Part shown: one piece after another, positions 49,042-57,906 of the stretch | How positions within the stretch are numbered: position 1 is the stretch's first letter | How the letters are laid out: the number at the start of each line of letters is the position of its first letter | NCBI GenBank assembly: GCA_902470805.1 | Contig: CABRHX010000009.1 | Coordinates: forward strand, 1-64,000 | Source: an uncultured Collinsella sp. | GTDB lineage: Bacteria; Actinomycetota; Coriobacteriia; Coriobacteriales; Coriobacteriaceae | Reading direction: 5' to 3' | Length of the DNA stretch: 64,000 nt | Notes under the pieces: model-generated | What the model saw: the letters and a program-made list of their open reading frames with translations, nothing else | Databases searched by the model: none | Told to the model about the DNA's origin: nothing | Made by a program: the position numbers and the translations under genes

Positions 49042-51264
49042 ATGAAGATCATCAAGCGCAGCGGCACCGAGGTTGTCTTTGACATCGATAAGATCGTCAA
49101 TGCCATCCGCGCCGCCAACTTGGAGGTCGAGGAGAGCTCTCGTCTAACCGACCGCCAGGTGGTTTATGCGGCGCAAAACGTCGCCGAGGCATGCGAGAAC
49201 GCGGGCCACACCGTTTCGGTCGAGGAGATCCAGGATTTGGTCGAGGACGAGATCATGCGTCTCGACTGCTACGAGGTTGCCCGCCACTACATCATCTATC
49301 GCTATGTTCAGAGCCTGAAGCGCCAGAAGAACACGACCGATGACAAGATCCTGTCGTTGATTGAGTGCAATAACGAAGAGGTCAAGCAGGAGAACTCCAA
49401 CAAGAACCCGACCGTCAACTCCGTTCAGCGCGACTATATGGCCGGCGAGATTTCCAAGGACCTGACCCAGCGCGTGCTGCTGCCCCAGGAGATCGTGGAC
49501 GCCCATAATGAGGGCCTGATCCACTTCCATGATTCGGATTACTTTGCTCAGCACATGCACAACTGCGACCTGGTGAACCTGGAGGACATGCTCCAGAACG
49601 GCACCGTTATCTCGGGCACGCTGATCGAGAAGCCGCACAGCTTCTCGACCGCCTGCAACATCGCGACGCAGATTATCGCTCAGGTTGCTTCCTCCCAGTA
49701 CGGCGGCCAGTCGATTTCGCTGACCCATCTTGCCCCGTTCGTCGAGGTGAGCCGTCAAAAGATTCGCGGCGAGGTCGCCCGCGAGCTCGAGGAGCTCGGC
49801 GTTTCCGCATCTCCCGAAAAGGTCCGCGAGGTTGTTGAGGACCGCCTGCGTGACGAGATCCGTCGCGGCGTTCAGACGATTCAGTATCAGGTCGTGACCC
49901 TTATGACCACCAACGGCCAGGCGCCGTTCGTGACGGTCTTTATGTATCTTAACGAGGCCCGTACGCCTCAGGAGAAGCACGACCTTGCCATGATCGTGGA
50001 GGAGACGCTTCGCCAGCGCTACGAGGGCGTTAAGAACGAGGCCGGCGTTTGGATTACCCCGGCATTCCCCAAGCTTATCTATGTACTCGAGGACGATAAC
50101 GTTCACGAGGATTCCCCGTACTTCTACCTGACCCAGCTGGCTGCCAAGTGCACCGCCAAGCGCATGGTGCCCGACTACATCTCCGAGAAGAAGATGCGCG
50201 AGCTCAAGCTGTCGAAGGGCGAGACCGCGGGCAACGGCGACTGCTATACCTGCATGGGTTGTCGCAGCTTCCTGACGCCCGACCGCTCCGGTAACGGATT
50301 TAACAACGTGGCCAACGCGCTGAACTATGACCCAAACAAGCCCAAGTACTACGGTCGCTTTAACCAGGGCGTTGTGACCATCAACCTGCCCGATGTCGCC
50401 CTGAGCTCGCATCAGGACATGGACAAGTTCTGGAAGATCTTCGACGAGCGCCTTGAGCTGTGCCACCGCGCCCTGCTGTGCCGCCATGAGCGTCTGATGG
50501 GCACGCTTTCTGACGCCGCACCGATTCTTTGGCAGTACGGTGCTCTCGCCCGTCTGAAGAAGGGCGAGACGATCGACAAGCTGCTCGTGGGCGGTTACTC
50601 CACCATTAGTCTGGGTTATGCCGGCCTGTATGAGTGCGTTAAGTACATGACGGGCCACAGCCACACCGAGAAGGAGGGCACGCCCTTTGCCATGGCCGTC
50701 ATGCAGCGCATGAACGACAAGTGCGCCGAGTGGAAGGCCGAAAGCGATATTGACTTCTCGCTGTACGGTACCCCGCTTGAGTCGACGACCTACAAGTTCG
50801 CCAAGTGCCTGCAGCGTCGTTTTGGCATTATCCCGGGCGTGACGGACAAGGGCTACATCACCAACAGCTACCACGTCCACGTGTCCGAGGAGATCGACGC
50901 ATTCGACAAGCTCAAGTTCGAGGGTATGTTCCAGCAGCTTTCGCCGGGCGGTGCCATCTCCTACGTCGAGGTTCCCAACATGCAGGACAACCTCAAGGCT
51001 GTCATTCGCGTGATGCAGTACATCTACGACAACATCATGTACGCCGAGCTCAACACCAAGAGCGACTACTGCCAGGTGTGCGGCTACGACGGCGAGATCA
51101 AGATTGTCGAGGATGATGGCAAACTGGTGTGGGAGTGCCCCAACTGCGGCAACCGCGATCAGGAGAAGATGAATGTTGCCCGTCGCACGTGCGGCTACAT
51201 CGGTACCCAGTTCTGGAACCAGGGCCGAACCGAGGAGATCCGCGACCGCGTGCTGCATCTCTAA
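49042..51264 (+). CDS. nrdD: Anaerobic ribonucleoside-triphosphate reductase
   Basis: Class III reductase that makes deoxyribonucleotides without oxygen using a glycyl radical. The 740-aa protein begins with an ATP-cone (MKIIKRSGTEVVFDIDKIVNAI), which senses ATP/dATP. The body has HDSDYFAQHMHNCDLVNL and the active-site Cys region. Near the C-terminus is the zinc site (CQVCGYDGEI ... CPNCGNRD) and the radical motif RRTCGYIG (Gly718). RBS AAGAGG precedes ATG 49042. Its activase gene nrdG follows after two palindromic elements. Confidence 0.96.
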   Translation: MKIIKRSGTEVVFDIDKIVNAIRAANLEVEESSRLTDRQVVYAAQNVAEACENAGHTVSVEEIQDLVEDEIMRLDCYEVARHYIIYRYVQSLKRQKNTTDDKILSLIECNNEEVKQENSNKNPTVNSVQRDYMAGEISKDLTQRVLLPQEIVDAHNEGLIHFHDSDYFAQHMHNCDLVNLEDMLQNGTVISGTLIEKPHSFSTACNIATQIIAQVASSQYGGQSISLTHLAPFVEVSRQKIRGEVARELEELGVSASPEKVREVVEDRLRDEIRRGVQTIQYQVVTLMTTNGQAPFVTVFMYLNEARTPQEKHDLAMIVEETLRQRYEGVKNEAGVWITPAFPKLIYVLEDDNVHEDSPYFYLTQLAAKCTAKRMVPDYISEKKMRELKLSKGETAGNGDCYTCMGCRSFLTPDRSGNGFNNVANALNYDPNKPKYYGRFNQGVVTINLPDVALSSHQDMDKFWKIFDERLELCHRALLCRHERLMGTLSDAAPILWQYGALARLKKGETIDKLLVGGYSTISLGYAGLYECVKYMTGHSHTEKEGTPFAMAVMQRMNDKCAEWKAESDIDFSLYGTPLESTTYKFAKCLQRRFGIIPGVTDKGYITNSYHVHVSEEIDAFDKLKFEGMFQQLSPGGAISYVEVPNMQDNLKAVIRVMQYIYDNIMYAELNTKSDYCQVCGYDGEIKIVEDDGKLVWECPNCGNRDQEKMNVARRTCGYIGTQFWNQGRTEEIRDRVLHL

Positions 51265-51275
51265 TAACCATCCCA

Positions 51276-51413
51276 GGCCGCCCCGTAGCGAGGCCCCGGA
51301 CCTTTACTCGCTATTTCGGACAGTCCTGGCTCACGACGGGGGCGCCACTGGCGCCTCCTGTTCGTGCGGAACTCATATCGAGCAAAGGTCCGGGGCCTCG
51401 CTACGGGGCGGCC
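51276..51413 (+). repeat. Nested palindrome D between nrdD and nrdG
   Basis: Perfect 30-bp arms at 51276-51305 and 51384-51413 (GGCCGCCCCGTAGCGAGG...). CTCG/CGAG extends the stem past one mismatch. The interior hairpin 51332-51366 has GGCGCC-ACT-GGCGCC at its apex and CACGA/TCGTG. It starts 12 nt after the nrdD stop. Confidence 0.93.
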
Positions 51414-51591
51414 AAGTTGACGTAGCTGAGATGCGGCATGCGGTCTGCTCACTCCTCGAAGTTCTTAGCGGAGATAATTCGAGCTGCAGCTGCGATTTAC
51501 TTGCGATGGCGGTTGAGCCGCAACCCAGTTTTTATTAGATCTCGAACCCTATGCTCGATGTTCGCTTCGTTCATTGAGTTACCCTTTGCAT
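51414..51591. other. Spacer between palindromes D and E
   Basis: 178 bases with no gene, no clear promoter and no strong hairpin that I can see. Confidence 0.5.
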
Positions 51592-51675
51592 GAGGCCGGG
51601 ACATATCGTCCCGCCCGCAGTTTCGCAGGCCGCAGACCGAGAATGTTTGAGGACGGGATGATATGTCCCGGCCTC
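51592..51675 (+). repeat. Palindrome E in the nrdG leader
   Basis: 22-bp arms (51592-51613 and 51654-51675, beginning GAGGCCGGGACATATC) with one mismatch that is G-U in RNA, and a ~40-nt loop. The right arm ends 15 nt before the nrdG start, close to its RBS (GGGAGAG), so folding could affect nrdG translation. Confidence 0.88.
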
Positions 51676-51690
51676 CCGGGAGAGTTACCT

Positions 51691-52272
51691 ATGAACTATG
51701 CGAACATTAAGTATTTCGACATTGCTGATGGGGAAGGTGTTCGTACTTCTCTGTTTGTGAGCGGGTGCCGTCGTGGGTGCAAGAACTGCTTTAACTCTGT
51801 TGCGTGGGATTTTGCTGCGGGCGAGCCCTTTGATCGCACCGTCGAGGACAAGATCATCGAGAGTCTCGACCATCCCTTTATCGATGGCCTGACGATTCTG
51901 GGCGGGGAGCCCATGGAACCCGAGAACCAGGCGGGACTCGTTGATTTTATTGAGCGTGTTCGTGCCACTTATCCTGTGGGGTCGGGGAAGACCATTTGGT
52001 GCTTTACCGGTGACGTGCTCGAGGAACTTATGCCGGGCGGTCGTCACTATACCGAGGCGACGGAGCGCATTCTCGCCTGCCTCGATTTGTTGGTGGACGG
52101 TCCGTTCGTTCAGGATCTGTACGATATCTCGTTGCGCTTTAGGGGCTCGAGCAATCAGCGCGTGATTGATATGAACGCCACGCGTGCCCGTGCCGAGCGT
52201 GAGAACATTGCGCTTTGCGACGCCGTGGAGCTTTGGCGGGACGATCCGGTCTATTCGACCCATACTATGTAG
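51691..52272 (+). CDS. nrdG: Anaerobic ribonucleotide reductase-activating protein
   Basis: A 193-aa radical SAM enzyme that generates the glycyl radical on NrdD. The cluster motif is CRRGCKNC (Cys26, Cys30, Cys33), with the NrdG-specific KYFDIADGEGVRTSLFVSG before it and LTILGGEPMEPEN after it. ATG 51691 follows GGGAGAG. Confidence 0.94.
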   Translation: MNYANIKYFDIADGEGVRTSLFVSGCRRGCKNCFNSVAWDFAAGEPFDRTVEDKIIESLDHPFIDGLTILGGEPMEPENQAGLVDFIERVRATYPVGSGKTIWCFTGDVLEELMPGGRHYTEATERILACLDLLVDGPFVQDLYDISLRFRGSSNQRVIDMNATRARAERENIALCDAVELWRDDPVYSTHTM

Positions 52273-52339
52273 GTGGCAGAGGTTGCGTGCCGGCGTGGTA
52301 CCATAGCGCGAACGCTAAATCGAAAAAAGTGAGGCCCAG

Positions 52340-52897
52340 ATGGTCGATCAGGAAAAAGTCGAGACTGCCATTAAGCTGCTGCTTGAAGGTATAGGCGAGG
52401 ACCCAACTCGTGAGGGCTTGCTGGAGACTCCGGCACGCGTCGCCCGTATGTATGGCGAGATTGCCGGCGGTATGGACCAGAGTGCCGAGGAGCACCTGTC
52501 CAAAACCTTTGCCGTCGCTTCGAACGATTTGGTTATCGAGCGCGACATCACGTTCTACTCGCTGTGCGAGCACCATCTGCTGCCGTTTTATGGCAAGGCC
52601 GCCATTGGCTATATCCCTAACGGTCGGGTGGCTGGGCTTTCCAAACTCGCCCGCACGGTTGAGGTTTATGCCCGCCGTCTGCAGCTGCAGGAGCAGCTGT
52701 GTGCGCAGGTTGCCGACGCTCTCATGGATTATCTCGCTCCCCAGGGAGCGATTGTGCTCATGGAAGCCGAGCATATGTGCATGACCATGCGCGGCGTGCA
52801 AAAGCCCGGCACCAAGACCGTGACGCTCGCTCGCCGCGGCGTCTTTGAGACTGATCCCGCGCTCGAGGAGCGGTTCTTTAGGATGCTGGGCCGTTAG
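52340..52897 (+). CDS. folE: GTP cyclohydrolase I
   Basis: Converts GTP to 7,8-dihydroneopterin triphosphate, the first step of folate synthesis. The 185-aa protein has GEDPTREGLLETPARVARMY, the zinc-site Cys/His in SLCEHHLLPFYGKAAIGYIP, and HMCMTMRGVQKPG. It is followed after 1 nt by an HD-domain gene and then folB. Confidence 0.96.
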   Translation: MVDQEKVETAIKLLLEGIGEDPTREGLLETPARVARMYGEIAGGMDQSAEEHLSKTFAVASNDLVIERDITFYSLCEHHLLPFYGKAAIGYIPNGRVAGLSKLARTVEVYARRLQLQEQLCAQVADALMDYLAPQGAIVLMEAEHMCMTMRGVQKPGTKTVTLARRGVFETDPALEERFFRMLGR

Positions 52898-52898
52898 C

Positions 52899-53480
52899 AT
52901 GAGGGTCGTCAACGACTTTACATCGAAGACCGATGAGGGGACGTCGCGTCGCGGCTTTATGGCTTCGGGCTTGGCTCCCTTTGGTGCCATGCCTCGCATT
53001 GATTACATTTGCGCCAACGGGCTGTTCCGGCGGCACCTGGGTAACATTGCACAGTTGGAATCGGGGCGCATCTTCTGCCGCCACGGTATTGACCATCTTC
53101 TCGATGTCGCTCGCATTATGTGGATCAAGAATCTCGAGGAACAGCTCGAATTTGACCGTGAGGTCATCTACGCCACGGCACTTCTTCACGATATCGGCAA
53201 AGATGAACAGTATGAATCGGGTATATCCCATGATGTTGCAAGCGAACGCGTCGCTGATGCGATTCTCGGCGGCATGCCCGATGATGTGGCGTTTGAGCCG
53301 GCCGATGCCGCAGCCATTAAGACGGCCATTCTGGGCCATCGAAAGCTGCGTGTGAACAGCCAACCGCTTGAGCGTCTGCTCTATGCAGCCGACAAAGCGT
53401 CGCGCGCCTGCTTTGCATGCCCCGCGCGCAATGCTTGCAACTGGAGCGATGATAAAAAGAACCTGTCGATTCGCGTGTAG
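52899..53480 (+). CDS. HD-domain phosphohydrolase in the folate operon
   Basis: A 193-aa protein with an HD metal site. His is in FCRHGIDHLLDVARIMW, HD in LLHDIGKDEQYESGISHD, and a later region ILGHRKL. It has Cys residues near the C-terminus (RACFACPARNACNW). HD proteins between folE and folB occur in other Gram-positive folate operons, where the function is not settled; removal of phosphates from dihydroneopterin triphosphate is an attractive guess, since no other enzyme for that step is seen here. ATG 52899 is 1 nt after folE. Confidence 0.75.
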   Translation: MRVVNDFTSKTDEGTSRRGFMASGLAPFGAMPRIDYICANGLFRRHLGNIAQLESGRIFCRHGIDHLLDVARIMWIKNLEEQLEFDREVIYATALLHDIGKDEQYESGISHDVASERVADAILGGMPDDVAFEPADAAAIKTAILGHRKLRVNSQPLERLLYAADKASRACFACPARNACNWSDDKKNLSIRV

Positions 53481-53523
53481 TTAGTTTGCGCGGTCGGGGT
53501 TCTAAACGAAGGAGACGATCGCG

Positions 53524-54009
53524 ATGAGCAACAAGAAACTGCCCGAGAATGCAACCAAGACTGAAGGCGCCGAGCTCGCCCGCCGTGGAAGGGGCGAAAT
53601 ATCCACCGCAACGGCGGTGCCCCACGTGAGTTATGACGATCTGCGCCATGCTGACCGCATTACTATCGACGGTCTCGAGGTCTTTGCCAACCACGGCGTG
53701 TATCCCGAAGAGAATGCGCTGGGCCAGAAGTTCATCGTGTCCTTGGTGCTCTATGCCGACCTGCGTGCAGCGGGGGAGCACGATAACCTGGACGCTTCGA
53801 TTGACTACGGCTCGGTGTGCCACGATGTCGATGGCTATCTGCGCGAGCATACGTTTAAACTCATCGAGGCGGCAGCCGAGGGTGTGGCCCAGATGCTGCT
53901 GCGTCGTTACCCCTTGCTGCTTGGCGTGCGTGTTAAGCTCGATAAGCCTTGGGCTCCCGTCGGTCTTCCCCTGGCAAGCTGCGGCGTCGAGATCGAGCGC
54001 GTGCGCTAG
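53524..54009 (+). CDS. folB: Dihydroneopterin aldolase
   Basis: FolB cleaves dihydroneopterin to 6-hydroxymethyl-dihydropterin. The conserved core starts at about residue 42: DRITIDGLEVFANHGVYPEENALGQKFIVSL, then SIDYGSVCHDVDGYL, LIEAAAEGVAQML, and VKLDKPWAPVGLP. The first 40 residues are an unusual Lys/Glu/Arg-rich extension. The upstream RBS AAGGAGA supports ATG 53524, so the extension appears real. folK and folP are not nearby. Confidence 0.9.
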   Translation: MSNKKLPENATKTEGAELARRGRGEISTATAVPHVSYDDLRHADRITIDGLEVFANHGVYPEENALGQKFIVSLVLYADLRAAGEHDNLDASIDYGSVCHDVDGYLREHTFKLIEAAAEGVAQMLLRRYPLLLGVRVKLDKPWAPVGLPLASCGVEIERVR

Positions 54010-54015
54010 TCGACG

Positions 54016-54792
54016 CTAGAGCTTGTTGAGGGGTGGCTGCTTGAGCCGCTGCGACAGGGCTCTATTGTTGGGGCAGTACGTGTCGAGCAGGGCGTGAAAC
54101 CGCTGATTGTGGCTTGGCTCGAGCAAGTGGACGAGCTCGTGGGCGACAACCATGTCGAGGCATTCGACGGGGTAGGCGGCGAGCTCGCGCGCGATGCGAA
54201 TAGCGCCGGATTTAGGTGTGCATGAGCCCCAACGCGTTTTCATGCTGCGTACGGAAATGCGGGCCACGTTGACGCCCATTGCGATTTCGTACGCATGCAC
54301 CATATCGCGCAGCGCTGTGGTGACCTCGGAGGCATAGAGCTGGTCGATGTGGGCTTGGAGCTCATCGGACGTTAGGCCGTCGAGGATTGCGTACCGCTTG
54401 GCCTGTAGGCGTTCGTCCGATTTGTCGGCACCCATAAAGCTTGCGAAGGTGGCCTGCTTGGGTCGCGGTGCGGGTGACGCAAAGTTGTGATCGAGTGCGT
54501 CCTGTACCGTGATGGGCATGCCCCAAAGTGCAATGATGGACGAGGGGCTGAGCGGCTCTTGTGCCGTCGCCTGATGTTGCTCGCGCTGGGCAAGTCGACC
54601 GATAATCCAGGTGCTGTTGCGCTTCACAAACGCTTCGATACGCTCGCGGCTGGCGCCGAGCGGTGCGCTGGCGTGGACCTCACCGCTCGATGTGACGCGT
54701 AGGTTGAAGTTCTTGACGCGCTTTTTGGTAACGACGACGGGGATGGATGTGCCATCCGGTCGGGATACGGTAATCGTAAATTGCTGCGTCAA
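54016..54792 (-). CDS. YgjP-type (DUF45) metallopeptidase
   Basis: A ~258-aa protein of the YgjP/UPF0128-like family of zincin metallopeptidases. The core motif is VVAHELVHLLEPSHNQRFHALLDTYCP (HExxH with a downstream His). SMKTRWGSCTPKSGAIRIARELAAYP is typical of the family. The N-terminal region VVTKKRVKNFNLRVTSSGEVHASAPLG also matches. The TTG start at 54792 has GAAGGA, placing it after a strong hairpin; ATG 54840 would be a longer alternative that runs through that hairpin. It is convergent with folB. Confidence 0.8.
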   Translation of the reverse strand: MTQQFTITVSRPDGTSIPVVVTKKRVKNFNLRVTSSGEVHASAPLGASRERIEAFVKRNSTWIIGRLAQREQHQATAQEPLSPSSIIALWGMPITVQDALDHNFASPAPRPKQATFASFMGADKSDERLQAKRYAILDGLTSDELQAHIDQLYASEVTTALRDMVHAYEIAMGVNVARISVRSMKTRWGSCTPKSGAIRIARELAAYPVECLDMVVAHELVHLLEPSHNQRFHALLDTYCPNNRALSQRLKQPPLNKL

Positions 54793-54813
54793 AAGCGGTC
54801 CTTCAGGTTGGGG

Positions 54814-54851
54814 ACGGGCCGGCAGTCGACCGTTCGGCATGCCGGCCCGCT
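54814..54851 (-). terminator. Hairpin between dipeptidase and metallopeptidase genes
   Basis: CGGGCCGGCA / TGCCGGCCCG, 10 bp perfect, loop about 14 nt, with no U-tract on the minus strand. Probably an mRNA-stabilising or attenuating hairpin. Confidence 0.5.
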
Positions 54852-54865
54852 CAAGGGACGTGATA

Positions 54866-55879
54866 TTAATAACGCTCAAAGAAGGCAAGCGCATTATCGC
54901 TGCAGAGCTTCTGCATCACGGTCTTGCCAAAGTGCTTGGAGAGCATGTTCTGGAACTCGGGCATCTTGCTGGCATCGGAGAGGAAGTCGGGTACTGTGGC
55001 ACCGTCCCAGTCGCCGCCGAGTGCGATGACGTCCTCGCCGCCCAGGTCGAGCCAATGTTCGATATGGGCTGCCAGCTGGTCGAAGGTGACATCTGCGGCG
55101 GTCTCTTTGGTCGCTTCGTTAGAGAGAAACTCGCTGCAGTAGTTGAGGCCGACGATACCGCCCATATCGCGAATGGTGCGGAACTGGTCGTCGGTGAGAT
55201 TGCGCTTGACGCCGCAAACCGCACGGGAGTTGGAGTGACTGGCGACGAAGGGGCGCGTGGCGTGGGCGACAACCTCGTCAAAGCACTCATCGTTGAGGTG
55301 GGAGACGTCGAGTACCATGCCGGCGTGCTCCATCTGCGTAAGTGCCTCGATGCCGGCGGCGGTGAGGCCGGCGTGGGTATCGTGCCCGCTCGCGAGCGGT
55401 CCCTGCGCGTTCCAGCTGAGTGATGACATGAGTACGCCCAGGCTCTTGAGTACCTCGATCAGCGCGGGGTCCTCGGCAAAGAACGTGGCGTTTTCGATGG
55501 TGTGGATGCAGGCGACCTTGCCGTCTTTGAGCGCAGGGCGAATGTCAGCGGCGCTGCGTACGTTGACCATGCGGTCGTGGTTGAGCATTGCCTGGCCGCT
55601 CATGTGCGCCATGATTTGCGCCTGGAAGCGCGCGGCGTGGGCGGTGGGAATCTCGTCGGGGACAAACGTGGCGAAGCACTGTGCCCACGGCGTGTTGCCG
55701 ATCTTTGCGAGCGAGATGGCGCAGGCGTTGCCCTCGATGAGGTCGAAATCTTGCGGATGCGTTTCGTCGCCGGGGAAATAACCGTCGGTGCCGGCGGTAA
55801 AGCGCAGGTCGAGATCGAGCGTGGCCCAGCCGATTCGGTCGGCGGTGTCGCAGTGTAGGTCAAATACGGGATATGCCAT
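54866..55879 (-). CDS. Membrane dipeptidase (M19 family)
   Basis: A 337-aa zinc dipeptidase related to renal dipeptidase. The first metal motif is FDLHCDTADR; other family features are VACIHTIENATF, LGVLMSSLSWNAQGPLASG, LDVSHLNDECFDEV, FVASHSNSRAVCGVKRNLTDDQ and ALGGDWDG. There is no signal peptide, so it is probably cytoplasmic, hydrolysing dipeptides brought in by the peptide transporters. GGAGGA precedes ATG 55879. Confidence 0.9.
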   Translation of the reverse strand: MAYPVFDLHCDTADRIGWATLDLDLRFTAGTDGYFPGDETHPQDFDLIEGNACAISLAKIGNTPWAQCFATFVPDEIPTAHAARFQAQIMAHMSGQAMLNHDRMVNVRSAADIRPALKDGKVACIHTIENATFFAEDPALIEVLKSLGVLMSSLSWNAQGPLASGHDTHAGLTAAGIEALTQMEHAGMVLDVSHLNDECFDEVVAHATRPFVASHSNSRAVCGVKRNLTDDQFRTIRDMGGIVGLNYCSEFLSNEATKETAADVTFDQLAAHIEHWLDLGGEDVIALGGDWDGATVPDFLSDASKMPEFQNMLSKHFGKTVMQKLCSDNALAFFERY

Positions 55880-55999
55880 GGTTCCTCCGGTTGCAGCGTT
55901 TCTTTGCAAACTGTCATTGAATTGTATGACTAGGGTATAGTTAGCGCCATATGTTCATGGCGGCCCGCGTTGTGCGCCGCCCTTATTACGGAGGTTACC

Positions 56000-56428
56000 A
56001 TGTCCAACCAGGGCAAGAAGGTCAAGACCCATTATCGCGGCACGCTCGACGACGGCACGCAGTTCGATAGCTCCTACGATCGCGGCGAGCCGCTGGAGTT
56101 CACCTGCGGTGCCGGTCAGATGATCAAGGGCTTCGACGCCGCTGTCGTCGACATGCAGGTGGGCGAGAAGAAGACCGTGCACATTCCTGCTGCCGATGCC
56201 TACGGCGAGCACAATCCCGAGATGGTTCTGACCTTCCCGGCCGAGCAGGTTCCCAACATCGAGCAGATCGAGAAGGGCATGAAGCTCTTCCTGTCCACGC
56301 CGAGCGGTATGCCCGTCCCCGCCGTGGTCATCGACGTGACGCCCGAGGCCGTGACGCTCGATGCCAACCACGAGCTTGCCGGCAAGGACCTCAACTTTGA
56401 TATCGAGCTCGTCGAGGTCGAGGGTTAG
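56000..56428 (+). CDS. slyD: FKBP-type peptidyl-prolyl isomerase, SlyD type
   Basis: A 142-aa prolyl isomerase and chaperone with the insert-in-flap domain. KVKTHYRGTLDDGTQFDSSYDRGEPLEFTCGAGQMIKGFDAAVV is the FKBP core; the flap insert spans residues ~65-125; NHELAGKDLNFDIELVEVE closes the fold. The metal-binding His/Cys-rich tail of E. coli SlyD is absent. It ends 3 nt before the ureE-like gene, suggesting a shared nickel-handling role. GGAGG precedes ATG 56000. Confidence 0.9.
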   Translation: MSNQGKKVKTHYRGTLDDGTQFDSSYDRGEPLEFTCGAGQMIKGFDAAVVDMQVGEKKTVHIPAADAYGEHNPEMVLTFPAEQVPNIEQIEKGMKLFLSTPSGMPVPAVVIDVTPEAVTLDANHELAGKDLNFDIELVEVEG

Positions 56429-56431
56429 AGT

Positions 56432-57010
56432 ATGCCTGAACGCTTGGTTTCGACGACATGCTTGGGAAATCTCAACGATCCGTCCTATGAACTCCTGCTT
56501 CGCCGGGAGCTGGGCGGTGTCTTTGAAGTTGACGAGCTACTGCTCGATTGGGACCAGGCTGATGTATGCGCGTTTGTGGGCGTGACGGAGCTGGGGCGCA
56601 CGATCGATGTTCGGCTGGATACTGCCGACGGCGGTCGTCTTGCCGATGGCGACGTGCTCGCCATTGACCGTTCGGGCGTGGTGCCTGTGGTGGTTATTGT
56701 GCGCCTGCGCAGCGCCGAGGTTTATTTGGTCGAAGTCGACCGCATGGATCCGATTGCACTCGCGCATGCGTGCTGGGAGATCGGCAACATGCATGCGCCG
56801 CTCTTCCGGGGCGACTCGGACGAGCATACCGTGCGCATGTATACGCCGGTGCAGCCTGTTTTGGGCCGCATGCTCCGGGGTGTCGAGGGTGTTCGGCTCT
56901 CGGTGGTCACACGTGAGCTCGATGCCAGCCGGCGCTTTGCGTCGAGTGCGGCGGAGGTCGTCGTGAGCATGGCTCCCGACTTTACCATCGTAAAAAAGAC
57001 GCGCGGCTAA
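56432..57010 (+). CDS. UreE-like nickel chaperone
   Basis: A 192-aa protein resembling urease accessory protein UreE. The C-terminal domain contains WEIGNMHAPLF, equivalent to the GNRHxPLQ motif with the metal-ligand His (here His121), followed by MYTPVQPVLGRMLRGVEGV as in UreE. The N-terminal half (GRTIDVRLDTADGGRLADGDVLAID) fits the UreE peptide-binding domain. The His-rich tail is missing. No urease structural or other accessory genes are in the window. It directly follows slyD, whose family also handles nickel. Confidence 0.75.
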   Translation: MPERLVSTTCLGNLNDPSYELLLRRELGGVFEVDELLLDWDQADVCAFVGVTELGRTIDVRLDTADGGRLADGDVLAIDRSGVVPVVVIVRLRSAEVYLVEVDRMDPIALAHACWEIGNMHAPLFRGDSDEHTVRMYTPVQPVLGRMLRGVEGVRLSVVTRELDASRRFASSAAEVVVSMAPDFTIVKKTRG

Positions 57011-57093
57011 GCGCGCGTATGCGCAAGACGGGCTTTGAGGGGCGACCAATCAAGGTCCGTCTTGCTGTTGATAGGAGGCTTTGGGGGAAGCGT

Positions 57094-57891
57094 ATGGGTC
57101 TTGAGGGAATCAAGCTGATCGCCTGCGATTTGGATGGCACGTTGCTGCATCCGGGGGAGCGCGAGCCGCGTTCCGAGGCCTTTGAGCTTATCGATGAGCT
57201 GCATCGTCGCGGTATCGTGTTTATGCCGGCGAGCGGCCGTCAATATGCGAGCTTGCGCCACCTGTTTGCCCCGGTGGCCGATGAGCTCGTATATGTATGC
57301 GAAAACGGAGCCCTGGTGATGAGCGAGGGGCGTGCCGTGGTCAAGCGTTCTATGGAGCGTGGCCTGGCCATGGATATCGCGAATGCCGTGGTTGCGTACC
57401 CCCATGCCGACGTGACCCTTTCGTGCGAGGGACACCTCTACACCATGAGCAGCAACGATGCGTTTGTTGACCACCTGCGTTATGAGGTCCATTGTGATGT
57501 GGCGGTAGTCGACCGTCCCGAAGACATTGACGAGGATGTCATTAAGATTGCCTTCCAGACGCCCGAGGCGGAGCAGCCGGCGGCGCTGGAGTATTTTGTG
57601 CGTCGCTTTAGCGACCGGGTCGATGTGATGACGTCGGGAACCGAATGGACCGACTTTATCGGCTTTGATTCGGGCAAGGGGTCCGCGCTTGCCGATTATG
57701 GTTGTGCGCTGGGGATCTCACCTAACGAAATGATGGCGTTTGGCGATAACGAAAACGATCGCGACATGCTCAACGTGGTGGGCCATCCCTATCTGATGGA
57801 GAGCTGCAATCCCAGCATGCGCGGTGTCAATGACCGTGTCCGCTACGTGTGCACGGTCGAAGAGGAGCTGCATCGCCTGCTTGCCGAGTAG
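57094..57891 (+). CDS. HAD-superfamily (Cof-type) phosphatase
   Basis: A 265-aa HAD hydrolase of the Cof/YidA subfamily. Motif I is CDLDGTLLHP (nucleophile Asp), motif II PASGRQYASL, motif III Lys in GFDSGKGSAL, and motif IV FGDNENDRDML. The C2 cap fits sugar-phosphate phosphatases. The substrate is unknown. ATG 57094 is preceded by GGGGGAAG; a longer start lacks an RBS. Confidence 0.88.
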   Translation: MGLEGIKLIACDLDGTLLHPGEREPRSEAFELIDELHRRGIVFMPASGRQYASLRHLFAPVADELVYVCENGALVMSEGRAVVKRSMERGLAMDIANAVVAYPHADVTLSCEGHLYTMSSNDAFVDHLRYEVHCDVAVVDRPEDIDEDVIKIAFQTPEAEQPAALEYFVRRFSDRVDVMTSGTEWTDFIGFDSGKGSALADYGCALGISPNEMMAFGDNENDRDMLNVVGHPYLMESCNPSMRGVNDRVRYVCTVEEELHRLLAE

Positions 57892-57906
57892 ATAATTGGG
57901 ACATGC

